From Ahaetulla prasina (lineage: Eukaryota; Chordata; Lepidosauria; Squamata; Colubridae), in contig NC_080540.1 in the NCBI RefSeq assembly GCF_028640845.1, positions 49,892,561 through 49,956,560 of the forward strand: a DNA stretch of 64,000 bases, written 5' to 3'. Numbering within the stretch: the stretch's first letter is position 1; every line of letters begins with the position of its first letter. Below the pieces are notes generated by a model. The model ran no database searches and was not told the DNA's origin. It saw only the letters and a list, made by a program, of their open reading frames with translations. Position numbers and translations under genes: made by a program. This document shows, piece after piece, positions 20,003 to 32,180 of the stretch.

Positions 20003-22700
20003 GATTGAAGATTCTGGATGTGATATCCCCCAGGGTTCATAGAAATAAAGATCAATCAAATTATTTTGACCTCTGACACACACAAAATGATAAAGGAACC
20101 TCTTTCCTTGACCAGAAATTGGATAGTGATTATCATAATCATAACCATAAAAGACTTGACAATTACAGCAACAACTTAACTACTAATTTTCTATCATTTC
20201 ATGAGAGCCAAAATCAATCGTTTGAGATGGCTATTTTATTGCCTAATGATAGGGCTTGGAAGACAAAGCTCTTTTGAGCTGCTCTCCCTAGCATGAGAGC
20301 TATAGTTTAAGCTCTGCTCTTTGCAGCTGCAGAATAGAGCCAGTCAAAATCTTTGCCTTTCCTACACTTCACAGAAAATACTCTGTTCCCCTGACATAAC
20401 AGGCATCCATCAGATTCTTTTAAATACAAAAGCAGCCGTGGCTGATTGTTTCATGAATCAGCCCTCTGTGTACAGCTGTCTAGTTGAGCTATAAGCACTG
20501 ACACATCCACACATTCATGCATTTTTCAGCCTTTCTGCGATACTTAAAGGAAGAAGGAAAAAAAAGACTTGTGGAAGGCTTTTAAAACTGCTTTTACTTC
20601 CAGGTTTGCTCAGAATCCAAAGGCACTTTCCATGTACAGAAAGAAATAATAAATCCTTCCTATAGCACACCACACAAAATCTAAAGGGAGTCCAGCAAAT
20701 CAGAATGACTGAAGTTCATACATTGGACTCCTGCAATTAGCCACCCTGTCTCGTTTATTTTGTAAACATGGAGAAATGGTTTGCATTTGAAACTTTTTCC
20801 TTTTGATGAATGAATGTATCTTGACAATCATCACGCCTTCAAATTGTGATAATCTTACACCAGAGGGATATAATAGAGCTCATCAAGAAAACACCCATGG
20901 ATGGAAAACGCTTGCCACATTGTTAATGAGGTATAGGGGCCCAGTCTGTAGATGAAATTACTCAAAAATGTTCACTTGATGGAGGACAAGGACCAAAATG
21001 GTCCTTAAAGATATGAAATGGGCCACCATGCTTGCTAATTGGAGCCAATAAAGATATTTTTATTATTATTACGTAGGAGGATTTAAATTGAAAATTGTAG
21101 AAAGAGAAGCAATAAACCAGCTGACTAATGTGGAGGAAGAATCTTTTTGGGGATTTTAAAAATGTTTTTAAAAGAGACCTTCCATAATATTTGCATGTTT
21201 CATAACTCCCCTCCCCCCATATTAATATTTTTATAAAATGGCAAATAAGTAAATCAAATAGCTAATTTATTTATACAACTCTGGTTTACTTGTTTTTTAA
21301 AAGAATTTTGGAATAGAGATTAATCCATAGAGATGACCTCATACCACTTAATGCTTTATTTTACTAATGTTGGGATTTTAATTAACCAGAAATATAAAAT
21401 TTTATACAGTATCCCTTTCCCAAAAGATCAATGCACATAGCAAAGTCCTTGTGCCACAAGAACTTGTGTTGTCTTCCTCAACTTAAAAGCAGTTGCTCTG
21501 ACATTTTAAGTGTCTTCCAAGTAAAACCAATAGATTTTATGCAATAGATTCTTTTCACAGATATCCACAGAAGGATCATTCATTAACCAGAAGCTACTAC
21601 AGGCCAAATAAGAATGGAGATTCTTTTCATCAAAACAGCAGGTGTATGCAGAGCGGAAACAAAAAAGTCAAGATAATGGTCACACTTCAAATTAAAAAGG
21701 ACAAGAGCTTTGCTTGCAGGCTTGTGCCCATCTTCTTAATTTTTAACCACACTTTATGAAGTCACCTGCTTCAAATCTTTAGTCCTGTAGCTTATAGATG
21801 GGCAGGGTGTCTACATGTCCCATGGGCCACTAAGCCCTGTTTTGCAGTTCTCGAGTTCCCTCAAGATTTATTTACTTATTTATCATATTTATATAGCCAT
21901 CCATATCAGCAGAAGTGACTCTGAGCAGCATGCAATTGACTAAAATCACATCTTAAAAACAATTATCAAAACAATTAGTATAAAAACATACTGTCATAAT
22001 TAAAAATTTCAAAATTATACTTTTGAACCACATATCACCCATAATAAGGGAGCCGCCTTAAAATGTTGTCAGTTAAGGCTAGCGACAAAACCAAGTCTTG
22101 AGGGAATTCCTGGACACTAACAGTGATGGAGCTAATCTAGCTTCACACTGTGAAATTCATCATCAAAAAATTAAGAACAGCAGTGCATTTCTTTTACTGT
22201 TTAAACAGTGAAACGCTTCTCCTCAGTTTAATGAATTTGTTTTCCATTAACTGAACTTCCCTTAATTCTATAATTCTTCCTCCTTTTTCCACCCCAGACA
22301 AAAACATTTATTTCAAAACTTTGTATCTTTACATTTGAAGTAAAAATCCCTTAAGAAAAAAAAAGAAGGACCAGAAGTACCATTTCTAAATACACACCAA
22401 AAGCAAAGCTAGTGAACAGTGTCAATGTAAAACTTTCAACATCAATTATCACACAAACTACTTCACACAAACTACTTCACACGGGAAAAAAATATTTTAC
22501 TTGCTGCTGAAATGGAAATAATCCATCCCTAAGCATTTCCAAGGATTGTGCTGTAAAATCAGGACACAACTACAGTACTACTTTCATGGTTTGTTTGTTG
22601 TTTATATGATTCATATGATCACCCATTTCATAAAGATGTCTCTGAAAAGGATAGGATTAAAACACACACAAAAATGAAATGAAACCTATAACACTAGTTC
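20003..22700. other. No gene seen; 2.7 kb of apparently unique DNA
   Basis: No frame above about 60 codons and no recognised repeat. It is the longest stretch of the window without an identifiable element and the best candidate for old, unique sequence. Confidence 0.5.
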
Positions 22701-23383
22701 CAGTGGTGAAATCTGAACCAGTTTACTACGGGTTCTCTGCCTGCGCATATGCGCTGCACATGGGTGCACACAGTGCACACCAAAAGGAGGCTTGGGGTAG
22801 GTAGAACAGCGCACGGGGTGGGGGGAGATCAGCTGTGGTGTGTGATCTTTTTTTTACTTTTAAAAGCATTTTTACAGCCTATTCAGCTGAATAGGTTGTT
22901 AAAAAAATGCTTTTAAAGGTAAAAAAAAGACTGATGATCGCGCGGCTCAGCTATGATCGTCAGAGCCTTTTTTTACCTTTTAAAAGCATTTTTACAGCCT
23001 ATTCAGCTGAATAGGTTGTTAAAAAAATGCTTTTAAAGGTAAAAAAAAGATTGATGATCGCGCGGCTCAGCTATGATCGTCAGAGCCTTTTTTTACCTTT
23101 TAAAAGCATTTTTTACAACCTATTTGGCCAAATAGATTGTAAAAGAAATGCTTTTAAAAGTAAAAAAAAGGCTCTGATGATCAGGCAGCTCAGCTGTGAT
23201 CGTCAGAGTCCTTTTTTTACCTTTTAAAAGCATTTTTTAAAAGAACCTGCAAGCAAGGAAATGAGGGCATTGGGTGGGTATGGGCAGGGGGTGACGGATT
23301 TTAACTACCGGTACGCCAAACCACCCGCCACCATCGCTACCGGATTGATCGATCCGGTCCAAACCGGGAGCATTTCATCCCTG
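22701..23383. mobile_element. hAT element carrying palindromic tandem repeats
   Basis: It starts CAGTGGTGAAATCTGAACC and ends CCGGTCCAAACCGGGAGCATT and TCATCCCTG. Flanks actagttc and actagggt match at only 5 of 8. The terminal motifs match the long hAT at 18543. The middle is filled by the repeat described next. Confidence 0.75.
22849..23250. repeat. 120-bp palindromic tandem repeat, ~3.3 units
   Basis: Units start at 22861, 22981 and 23101. The first two are identical over the first 60 bp and differ once in the next 60. Each contains CCTATTCAGCTGAATAGG, a perfect palindrome, inside a larger TTTTAAAAGCATTTTT/AAAATGCTTTTAAA hairpin. A second imperfect palindrome is built around GATCGTCAGAGCC. 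The third unit has a different palindrome centre (TTTGGCCAAA). Confidence 0.9.
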
Positions 23384-24442
23384 ACTAGGGTAGAAAAAAG
23401 CCCCAATCATTCAAAAGAGAATATACCAAAAGTAATCATCTTTTATCTCCTGGATATTATTTTGCACCAATTCTGCAAGTCCCTTACAAATTGTAGTAGA
23501 TTAGCAATATCTGAATCTGGATGTCTATCTTCAGCTGCCATGCATGGCGTTTGAAGTAGCAGCTGGCATAAAGATCAATCCTGCCATTCAGCTAAATTCT
23601 TACAGCCAAGAAGAGACAGCATTTTAAAGACAACACTTATGTTTGGTCTTCTTACTTCATGTCTGCATCACCAAGGGGCATTTTATTTCCTTTTTAATTT
23701 AATTTAAGCCAAAAGTGCTTGAATTATTTACAAATGCCATTGTAAGTTATTAATTTTAAATGGTTTGGGAATTAATGTATCTTTCTCAGGACTAGAAAGC
23801 ACCGTGATGCAGGATAACTATTGTCTATATCCAACTTTTAAATTTTCTGAAACTTTATGATTTAAAACAAGTAAATATATGTGTAAAATTCTCCTCCCCC
23901 AAACTCACTCTATGCTTCTCTTGGTGAAGGGATGAGATTACATTTTTGCTGATTGCTACTTGCAACAATCAATAGCACAGTTATGAACAAATGGTCACCT
24001 TTAGTTTATAACCTGAATGTAGATGTAAACTCATTGTTTTTCTGGCCTTAAGACCTTATTCAAAATATAATGGGAATTATTTCTCATCATCAAAATATTT
24101 ACAGGATAGCTGTGGCCATTAAAGACACTTTCAATTATTTCTGCTGGCCCCATTTCCTTTAAAAATGGCAAGTGCATAAGCTAATAACTTCTTTATAAAA
24201 GGCAAAGAAAAAAACATTCAGCTATTATCATACATTCCAGATGTATCTTATGAGCACTAGCAAATTTAGAATACTGTGGTGTAATGGAAAAGTAGTCCCT
24301 AAAGCACTTCAGGGGATGAATAAATTATGGGGACAATGGATTTCAGAGTCTTGATTCTCAACATGATTTACAACAGCTTCTTTTTAAGGTATACTTTCAT
24401 TTTGAAGGGTATACCTTCATTTTGAAGGGAATAGAAGGTACT
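23384..24442. other. No gene seen
   Basis: Unassigned AT-rich sequence. A 21-bp unit containing TTCATTTTGAAGGG is repeated just before the SINE. Confidence 0.5.
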
Positions 24443-24783
24443 GTAAAGGTAAAGATTCCCCTCGCACATATGTGCTAGTTGTTCCCGACTCTAGGGAGCG
24501 GTGCTCATCTCTGTTTCAAAGCCGAAGAGCCAGCATTGTCCGAAGACATCTCCAAGGTCATGTGGCCAGCATGACTAAATGCCAAAGGCTCACGGAATGC
24601 TGTTACCTTCCTACCAAAGGTGGTCCCTATTTTTCTACTTGCATTTTCTACGTGCTTTCGAACTGCTGGGTTGGCAGAAGCTGGGACAAGTAACGGGAGC
24701 TCACCCCATTATGTGGCACTAAGGATTCGAACCACTGAACTGCCGACCTATCAATTGACAAGCTCAGCATCTTAGCCACTGAA
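24443..24783 (-). mobile_element. Sauria-type tRNA-derived SINE
   Basis: On the minus strand the head at the right has a pol III A-box-like TGGCTAAGATGCTGAG and a B box GGTTCGAATCC (complement at 24723-24733). The tail at the left ends in CTTTACCTTTAC. A tRNA head with an ACCTTT-type tail is what I know of Sauria SINEs, which are mobilised by Bov-B LINEs. The copy is near full length, and a second, truncated one is at 40013-40335. It is not a functional tRNA gene. Confidence 0.8.
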
Positions 24784-24823
24784 TAATAATAATAATAAAT
24801 AATAATAAATAAATAAATAGATT
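24784..24823. repeat. (AAT)n/(AAAT)n microsatellite
   Basis: Simple repeat directly at the tRNA-head side of the SINE. Confidence 0.85.
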
Positions 24824-25702
24824 TTTAAAAAATATATGTAGCTCTATTCATTCATGTTACTCAGAAGTTTGCTTGGGCTTTTTCCAGTGGCCTTTTTTTC
24901 CACATAAAATGGCAATTGTAGAAAAGCTACCTAGAGTTACTAGAGTTCCTGCTTCACTCCACCTTCATGTTCCATAAAGGTCATCCTGCACATCATTAAA
25001 TGCACTAAATATTTCCATGTTCAGGAAGGTTCCTGTCTAAACCAAATAAGCCATTTTTGCCAATATAATAGTAGATGAACTAGTGATCAAGGTCAGTGAA
25101 AAATATGGGATGTTCAAAGAATGACAAGTCAAGGCTGCTGTGATTTATCAAGCACCGCAGAAGGTAACTTTATCATCCTAACTATCTCCTGGCCTAAAAC
25201 TCACCGGGAAGTACTATTGTCATGTATATTTTCAACCAGAAGCACTTTGTTGTTTGAGTGGCATGTTTAGTCAGTATAGATTCTCTCAGTATGCTGTATG
25301 GATCTGCCTCTGAAGGCTATTCAAAACCTGCAATTTATGCCAATTTGCACTCTGGAGGGTACAAGTGGGTCAGAGAACCCCGGTGAAAACAATTTAGTAT
25401 GTAAACAAGCCAAATCTCCCAATTAGTCTCTGCAGTGGTCTCATATGACCCTTTCTCTTGCTCTCCTCTCTTTATGGTACCTCCTGGGTTAGATCTCCTC
25501 TGTGCTGTTCCGGTCCATTTCTTTCCCGGGATCTTCAAGCTACATTCTTAACTGGCTACAATCCCCAGTTAATTCACAGTGATTTCCTCACAGGTAAAGT
25601 CATCAACCTCCCTTTCACCCAGTTGATCAAGCTGTCAACTGAAATCCTTGAATTCTTGCACCCCAAAATTGTTGTTCTCATGTTAGCTGCAGAGAGTGGA
25701 AT
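24824..25702. other. No gene seen
   Basis: Unassigned. Frames at 25335-25538 and 25458-25805 have no recognisable motif and overlap on opposite strands. Confidence 0.45.
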
Positions 25703-26088
25703 CAGAGGTGGTATTCAGCAGGTTCTAACCAGTTCTGGAGAACCGGTAGCAAAAATTCTGACGGCCCCACCCCCATCTATTCTCTGCCTCTCAAGTCCCA
25801 GCTGATCGGGAGGAAATGGAGATTTTACAGTATCCTTCCCCTGCCATGCCCACCAAGCGATGGCCAAAAGCCATGCCATGCCCACCAAGCCACACCCACA
25901 AAATAGGTAGTAACAAATTTTGAAACCCACCACTGATTTTGCAGTAACCTTCCCCTGGAGTAGGGAGGGAATGGAGATTTTACAGTATCCTTCCCCTGCC
26001 ATGTCCACCAAGTCACACCCACCAAACCATGCCATGCCTACCAAGCCACGCCTACAAAACCAGCAGTAAAATTTTTTGAATCCCATTG
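25703..26088. mobile_element. hAT family B with internal partial duplication
   Basis: It starts CAGAGGTGGTATTCAGCAGG. A first right end (GAAACCCACCACTG) is reached near 25935. The sequence then repeats the last ~150 bp (TTTTGCAGTAACC to GAATCCCATTG). No matching TSD is readable around the second end, so the boundary is approximate. Confidence 0.7.
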
Positions 26089-26096
26089 ATTCTACT

Positions 26097-27983
26097 AAGT
26101 AGAATCCTATCTGGGCAACATGCTTTGGGAAGAGTAATTTTGTATTTTCTCCCCTTTATCTCTTGTTTTCTCATTAGTTAATAAAGCTCTTATTTCTTTC
26201 CTTACTTCCACTACTGCTATTTCCTTCCCCTTTTTCTTCATGCTAAATGTCTTCTGCTCCTCCCCACTCTTTCTCTGTCCCCTCTTTCTAAATGTGATGT
26301 GTCTGGATCCCCAGCTTCTTACAGTGTTCCTAACCCTTCTGAGCTTCATTTCTAATCCTATGCTTTTTGGCATGGTTTACTTCCCTTGACAGACATCTAC
26401 AGTTAGGGTTTTCATACTGATTCCATGATGCCTGACAAGAAGATTCTAACAACTGCCTTAAACTTCTACTTATCTTAGCATTTTGAGCATCCTATTTTCT
26501 CTGCTTCTGACTTCTTCCATGTACAAACACTTGCAACTGGGTCCTTAGTGCAGAGTTCCTTCTTTCTCCTGGTAACTTCCTGCCAAGTCTGCACCAACTT
26601 TAAATCCCTTCTTCCTGTACTCTCCTGTGGCCAGCTGAGTTGCATACAACTCAGTTATATCATGGTAGAGAAGGCATTAGGGATTATTTATTACCTTAAT
26701 GTATTTGATTTTACAGATTTAATTTCTTAAATTATATGTGATTTGAGTTGTGCTATCATTTTACAACTCATCTGGTCTGCAAAGAATATCCTCCGGTACA
26801 GAATGCAAAGAAATGGGTAAAAGCATAACCGAAGCAACATCTGTACACTAGCTTTTGACTTTCTGTCTACTAAAACTCTTTTTTAATTCTTGGACTGAGC
26901 TTGATCACCTAGCTGTGTCCTTGTCACTTGCCTGAACTGTTTACCATGACTAGGTTCATACATCATACTCAACCTTAATGTGATTTCTTTGATCTTATTA
27001 TGTGTATCCAGCTTTTGTATACCCAGCTTTTGTATATATGTATATCCAGCTTTTGTGTGTGTGTGTGTGTGTGTGTGTATCCATGTTATGTATATCCAGC
27101 CACTAGAGTTTTAAAACCATAGTTTTCTACTTAGCGCTCTATGAAAATAAATAAGCAAAGCAAAATTTAGTGTGATGCATGAAATCAGTCTCTGAGTTGC
27201 AGGTTCCAGTCTTGCTACCAACACAAGACTGTTTTCTATTTGTGCTAGAGGACATCCTTTTTCTCACACTCCTATTTAGCTTCACTCCTGGTGATACTTT
27301 CAACTTTCAGTGATTATGCCATAAAGAGTATAGTAATAGAATGTGTGATCATCAGAATAGCCAATAAAATAAATCTGAAACATCAAAGCAGAAAGATTTA
27401 AGATGTGAATATGAAGAGACATCACTTATACAGTATTTAGTAACTCCAGGATCAATCCTTAAGCATATCTGCCAATTCTGTAATTGCATATCTATTTCTA
27501 GAGAAATTGGAAATACACAAAGGTTTTATATAAGTTCTCAGGCTGGTGACACAATGAAATGAAAAGTGGCTTTATCTGCAGTGAGAAAAAGCTATCCTAT
27601 TTGTAAGAAGAACATATTGCAGCCTGAGCCTTCAAGGATAAATTTAAAGTAGCACTGTTCCTTTGTTCTCTTTGTAACATTAGAAAGTTCTTTGTAAGTG
27701 TCCATTCCCTTTACAAGATCTGGCATGCAATTTTTTCTCAGTAGCTACTGAAATGGAATAGCATTTCTCGACTAATATTGAGAGAAGAAAAGCATTGCAA
27801 ATAACAACATGCACATAAAAGTTTTCACTCACCAATGTGCCCATCCATACTGATGCAAGTATATTTACTGCCTTTCTGAATAAATATCAGCAAAATGTTT
27901 ATGGGAAGCTAATTAGCTAGCAATGGAACAGTCTTTCTGGTGGTTGTGAGATCATGAGTTGCACTGGGCCATTTAACATGATC
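26097..27983. other. No gene seen; contains (GT)n
   Basis: Unassigned sequence. A (GT)n run of about 26 bp lies at 27054-27079, preceded by three or four imperfect copies of CCAGCTTTTGTAT. Confidence 0.5.
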
Positions 27984-27997
27984 ACTAAATAGTGAAG

Positions 27998-30249
27998 TTA
28001 GGAAGGGGGTGTGGCCAGTGTTATGGCAAGACAACGAGTTCCTCTGCTCCTGGAGGAACCATTGATATCTGAGCTGTTTGGGGTCTTCATTGACCTAAGC
28101 CAACTCGTAGGGTTGGCGAACAAGAGAGGCATGGACAGACTAACACAGGGATTCTGCAAAGTCCCCGGTTAGTTGGATACAGAATCTCATACCGAGCGAC
28201 TGGGAGAGTGGCCATTGTGCCACTAAGAAGCTGGGGTGGCCGCAACTGGAGCGAGGAGCTAAAGACAAAGTGCATCATCTGGGTGAGAAATTGGCTCTTT
28301 ATACTAAAGTTTCTTTTCATACCTGCTTGGAATAAATAGAAAGTGAAAAAGTGAAATGGAGCAAAGAGGGGAGGGAGAGTGGGTCTATGACAGCTCTCCA
28401 CTTCTGGTATTAGAGTGGCAAGGAAAGCAAATAAATCTAAAGAAAAGAATGAATTACTGAATGAACTGAAAGAAAGGATTTAATTTGAAAACAAGAGAAG
28501 ATAGAGACCTGATTGAGTATGGACAAATGAATTGGAACTGAACAGAGTATTTTGAAAACTTTATTTTTTTTATTTTTGCTAACTGAAACTAAAACCATAG
28601 CACCATCTGATGGCATAAGAGAAAAGATTTTAAATTGAAGAAAAAAATAAGGCTGACCTTGACAGTGTTAGCTAGACTGATAAAAAACAGATGTTAAAGA
28701 AAAAGAGAGACTTTGGGAGTGATGTTTTTAATGCAAGATAAATAGTGAACCTTTTGAAAGATTGAAACAACAAACTGGCTGGTTGATTTTGTTTTACTTT
28801 TTGGATTTCTATTTTACTTTTTTTTTTACTTTCCAACTTTTTTGTGTATATGCTATTTTTGAAGTACTTTTTGGAACTTTTGATTTGACTTTATTGTTTA
28901 CCATATATTGGTGAGAATAGAAGACTTTTGGACCTGGGATTTTTTGTTTCTCTCTTTTTTGTTTGCTTTTTTTTTCTCTGCTTTTTTTTTTTTTTGGCAA
29001 CTGCAGAAAGAAGCATTTTGGCTGGGTTTTACTACAGAGAATTAGGATTAAGGCAAGAAGAGCCTGAAGGAGGATAATTGATTTTCTTTTTACTTTTCTT
29101 TTTACTTTTTTTCTTTTTCTTTTCTTTTTGAGGTGGTTATGATGGTCTTATTTTTACCTATATTTTTTCTAATCCACCCAAAGTGGGGGGATTAGATATT
29201 TGGATTACAAATTGAACAATTTGTGGATTACAAATCGAGTGGCTATCAAATTCAAGAAATGAAGACATTTGCTGCACATCTGGATTCAACAGCAAGTCCT
29301 TCCTCTGCAGTGTCACAGAAAACATCAGAAATTATGGAGCTTAAAAATATGATACAGATGTTTCATGAAGACCTGAAAGAAGACTTAAAAGAGGTCAAAG
29401 AGATGATAGGAAAAACTGAAGAAAGAATTCAAAAATAGAGGAAAAAGCAGATCAGATGGAGAAAAAAGTGGCAGAACTTGAGGAAAGAATGATATCAGTG
29501 GACAAAAATCACAAAAGGACAATTATTGCATTAGAAATGGACAGATCTGATTATTATCTAAGATTTCAAAATGTAGAGGAAGAGAAGGTGGAAAATTTGG
29601 CAGAAGTTATGGCAGAGATGCTGGCAGAAATGATGAAAGACCCTAAAGAGAAGATATTAAATGGGATTGATAAAATATTTAGGGTACACATAAGATATGC
29701 AATGAGAAATAAGCTACCAAGAGAAATTCATGTAAGATTCACAAAGAAAGAGATAAAAACAGAAATACTACAAATAGCAAGAAACACTTCAATAAAATAC
29801 AGGGATAAAGAGACAGTAGTGCTGAGACAAAGACCTGAGAGACCTGAGAAAAGAATATCATATTTTGACAAAGTTGCTAATCCAAAAAGGAGTGAGTTTT
29901 CGGTGGTTAATCCCAGAAGGAATATTGGTGACCTGACCTGAATATATTAGCATTGGTAATTAAAGAAAAGGAAGAATCAGAGTATTTTAAAGTATGGGGC
30001 AATTATATCAATGGTTAGAGAAGATATATATATATAAATTTAGATAATTGATGAATTAAATTTGGGAAGAATAATGTAATAATCTAAATGAAAATATAAA
30101 GATATGATAGAAATATAATATGAAAATGATGGAGGAGGGAGTAGAAGATACAAAATATGTATTCAGATGAAACACCGAATGATTAAGGATGTGTTGTTTG
30201 TTTATATGTTTGTTTGTTTAAAAAAAATTTAAAAACTTTTTTTTAAAAA
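27998..30249 (+). mobile_element. L1 LINE keeping ORF1 but lacking ORF2
   Basis: A complete insertion of about 2.25 kb flanked by a perfect 14-bp duplication, ACTAAATAGTGAAG (27984-27997, 30250-30263). It has a 5' UTR-like leader from 27998 with T-rich tracts at 28800-29150, then ORF1 (29259-29941). Within about 20 bases this joins the last codons of ORF2 (ESEYFKVWGNYI at about 29976-30012), and an A-rich 3' end follows. The roughly 3.5 kb or more expected for endonuclease and reverse transcriptase is missing. It must have been moved by another L1. The layout is like the half-L1 (HAL1) elements described in mammals. Confidence 0.85.
29259..29941 (+). pseudogene. L1 ORF1 (RNA-binding protein), one frameshift
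   Basis: ORF1 protein is the RNA-binding chaperone of L1 ribonucleoprotein particles. The first part (29259-29438) is a Glu/Lys-rich coiled coil. After a frame change at the A-run near 29430-29436 the frame continues through 29456-29941. This second part has a further coiled coil (KKVAELEERMISVDKNHKRT), an RRM-like domain (DRSDYYLRFQNVEEE, IDKIFRVHIRY, PREIHVRFTKKE) and a C-terminal domain (ILQIARN, KRISYFDKVANPKRSEFSVV). One base short in the A-run explains the break. Otherwise the frame is open to its stop at 29939-29941, which suggests a fairly young copy. Confidence 0.85.
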
Positions 30250-30299
30250 ACTAAATAGTGAAGCTTAGAGGAGATCCGGTAAGAGAGCTTCATATTTCT

Positions 30300-30555
30300 T
30301 TACATTTCTGGACGTTTTCAAGAAAAGATTGGACAATCATTTATCCAGTGTAAGATAGGGGAGTTGGACTAGAACAGGGATCTCCAACCTTGGCAACTTT
30401 AAGACTTGTGGATCTCAACTCCCAGAATTCCTCAGCCAGCTTTGCTTTTTTCTGGGGGTTGAAGTCCACAAATCTTAAAGTTGCCAAGGTTGGAGACCCC
30501 TGGACTAGAAGATCTGAAAGGTCCCTTCCAGCCCTATGATTCTATGTAATTCTAT
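30300..30555 (+). mobile_element. CR1 3' end split by a hAT
   Basis: GACGTTTTCAAGAAAAGATTGG and GGGGAGTTGGACTAGAA, interrupted by a hAT, continue as GACTAGAAGATCTGAAAGG, CCTTCCAGCCC and ATTCTATGTAATTCTAT. This is a classic CR1 3' UTR and tail. Confidence 0.75.
30375..30502. mobile_element. Palindromic hAT MITE, 128 bp
   Basis: The ends are CAGGGATCTCCAACCTTGG and CCAAGGTTGGAGACCCCTG, and almost the whole unit folds back on itself. The 8-bp duplication gactagaa is perfect (30367-30374, 30503-30510). A sister copy is at 45551-45684. Confidence 0.92.
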
Positions 30556-30685
30556 ATCATCACAACCTATGACACTGCTCTCCTCAGAATTCACCACTAG
30601 TTACAGTTAGTGCTTGAGATAAAAGATCAAAGATTCAAAACCTTGTACACTGAAGGTAGACATGGCTGCATCACTCACTACTTTA

Positions 30686-31080
30686 CAGGTAGTCCTTAAC
30701 TTATGACCACAATTGAGCCCAACATTTATGACATTAAGTAAGAAATTTGTTAAGTGAGTTTTGTCACATTTTATGACTTTTTCTTGCCACATTTGTTAAG
30801 TGAATCACTGTACTTCTTAAATTAGTCACAGGATTGTTAAGTGAATCTGGCTTCCCCATTGACTTTGCTTGTCAAAAGGTCTCAAAAGGGGAATCACGTG
30901 AACCCAGACACTGCCACCGTCATACATGTATCAGTTGTCAAGCACCTGAATATAAATCACGTGACCATGGGGATACAACAATGATCATAGGTGTGAAAAA
31001 TGGTCATAAGTTCCAGTTTTTAATGCTGTCGTAACTCTGAACAGTCACTAAATGAACTGTTGTAAGATAAGGGCTACCTG
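30686..31080. mobile_element. Tigger-like palindromic DNA element, complete
   Basis: TA flanks CAGGTAGTCCTTAACTTATG at the left and AGATAAGGGCTACCTG at the right. The two halves are inverted repeats, with phrases such as GTTAAGTGAATC and GACCATGGGGAT. No ORF. Confidence 0.85.
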
Positions 31081-31330
31081 TATTTAATCAGTTCTGATGT
31101 GGCAATGGATTTATTTGCACTACCCTGTTGACCCATTGCCAGAATAAGCTGGCTCCCATTACTGGGAACAGAAACAGATAAGTTCACTCTGAAAACTTCT
31201 GCTACTTGAGTGGCTTTTTCCTTCAGATCCACTTATCTTTGCCTTCTTCTGTAGACCCTCTTACTTATGGCCCGACTCTGAAAATGGCTCCACTACAGGA
31301 CTAGACTCTTCTGTGTTACATCCCTTTGAA

Positions 31331-31541
31331 CAGGGGTGTCAAACTCAATTTCATTGAGGGCCGCGTAAGGGTTGTATTTGACCTTGGGTGCCAGGGTAGT
31401 ATGGCCAGGGTGGGCATGGCCAGTTTGACATCACTTGTATCTGGGGCACCTGTGGAGACCTGAGCACTCTGCCAACAAAAATGGGCTCTCGATCTCCATT
31501 TTTGGCTGTGATGGCCTCCTGCAACCCTCTGCCAGTGAAAA
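31331..31541. mobile_element. hAT (CAGGGGTGTCAAACTC), truncated
   Basis: The left end and about 210 bp of the family seen at 1062 and 14963 are present. The sequence is cut off by the L3-type LINE tail that begins at 31542. The missing half is not found on the other side. Confidence 0.75.
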
Positions 31542-31880
31542 TGGAATAGAATAGAATAGAATAGAATAGAATAGAATTGAATTGAATTGAATTGAATTTT
31601 TAATTGGCCAAGTGTAATTGGACACACAAGGAATTTGTCTTGGTGCATACACTCTCAGTGTACATAAAAGAAAAGATAAGTTCATCAAGAATCATAAGTC
31701 ATAAATTTGTAAAACTTTTTAATAAAAAAAAGAATCATAAGGTACAACACTTAATGATAGTCATAGGGAACAAATAAGCAATCAGGAAATAATCAATATC
31801 AGTATAAATGATAAGGATACAAGCAAGAAAGTTACAGTCATATAGTCATATGTGGAAGGAGGAATGGTACTTTATTTATA
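31542..31880 (-). mobile_element. CR1/L3-type LINE 3' end with (AATAG)n
   Basis: (GAATA)n at 31542-31580 passes into the minus-strand 3' UTR (complement of CACTTGGCCAATTAAAAATTC). The body is diverged and 5'-truncated near 31880. Confidence 0.85.
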
Positions 31881-31924
31881 TCTAAGGTTGGCAGTCTGAG
31901 GGGATCCTCTTGAATCTGACTGTA

Positions 31925-32180
31925 ACCCTGGATTGTTGTTGTGCCTTTGAGTCAGTGCTGACTTCTTGCAACTAGACAAGTGCTTGTAGTTTTCTTGGCA
32001 AGATTTTGGAAGTGGTTTGCCACGGCTTTCTTCCTAGTACTGAGAGACAATGGTTGGACCAAAGTCATGCAGCTAGCTTTGTGCCTAAGGTAGGTCTGGA
32101 TTCTATGGTCTCCCAGTTTCTAGCCCAGTGCTGAAATCACAACCCCAACCTTGCTCCCAACCACTACACCATGACCTTGG
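31925..32180 (-). mobile_element. Second SINE family (tRNA-like head), old
   Basis: The right part carries GTCATGCAGCTAGCTTTGTGCC, GTCTCCCAGTTTCTAGCCC and CCACTACACCATGACC. The left part carries GCCTTTGAGTCAGTGCTGAC. The same order occurs at 62740-62936, and the head would read on the minus strand. I cannot name the family. Confidence 0.55.

Noticed and set aside
20003..22700. Hidden host exon in the longest unassigned stretch
   Set aside because: I found no open frame of useful length with splice sites. A comparative alignment would be needed to claim conserved sequence.
22849..23250. CRISPR-like array of 120-bp units
   Set aside because: There are no spacers, the units are contiguous and palindromic, and the setting is a eukaryotic transposon.
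24443..24783. Possible tRNA gene (B-box-like GGTTCGAATCC)
   Set aside because: The box is part of a SINE head. There is no cloverleaf or correct length.
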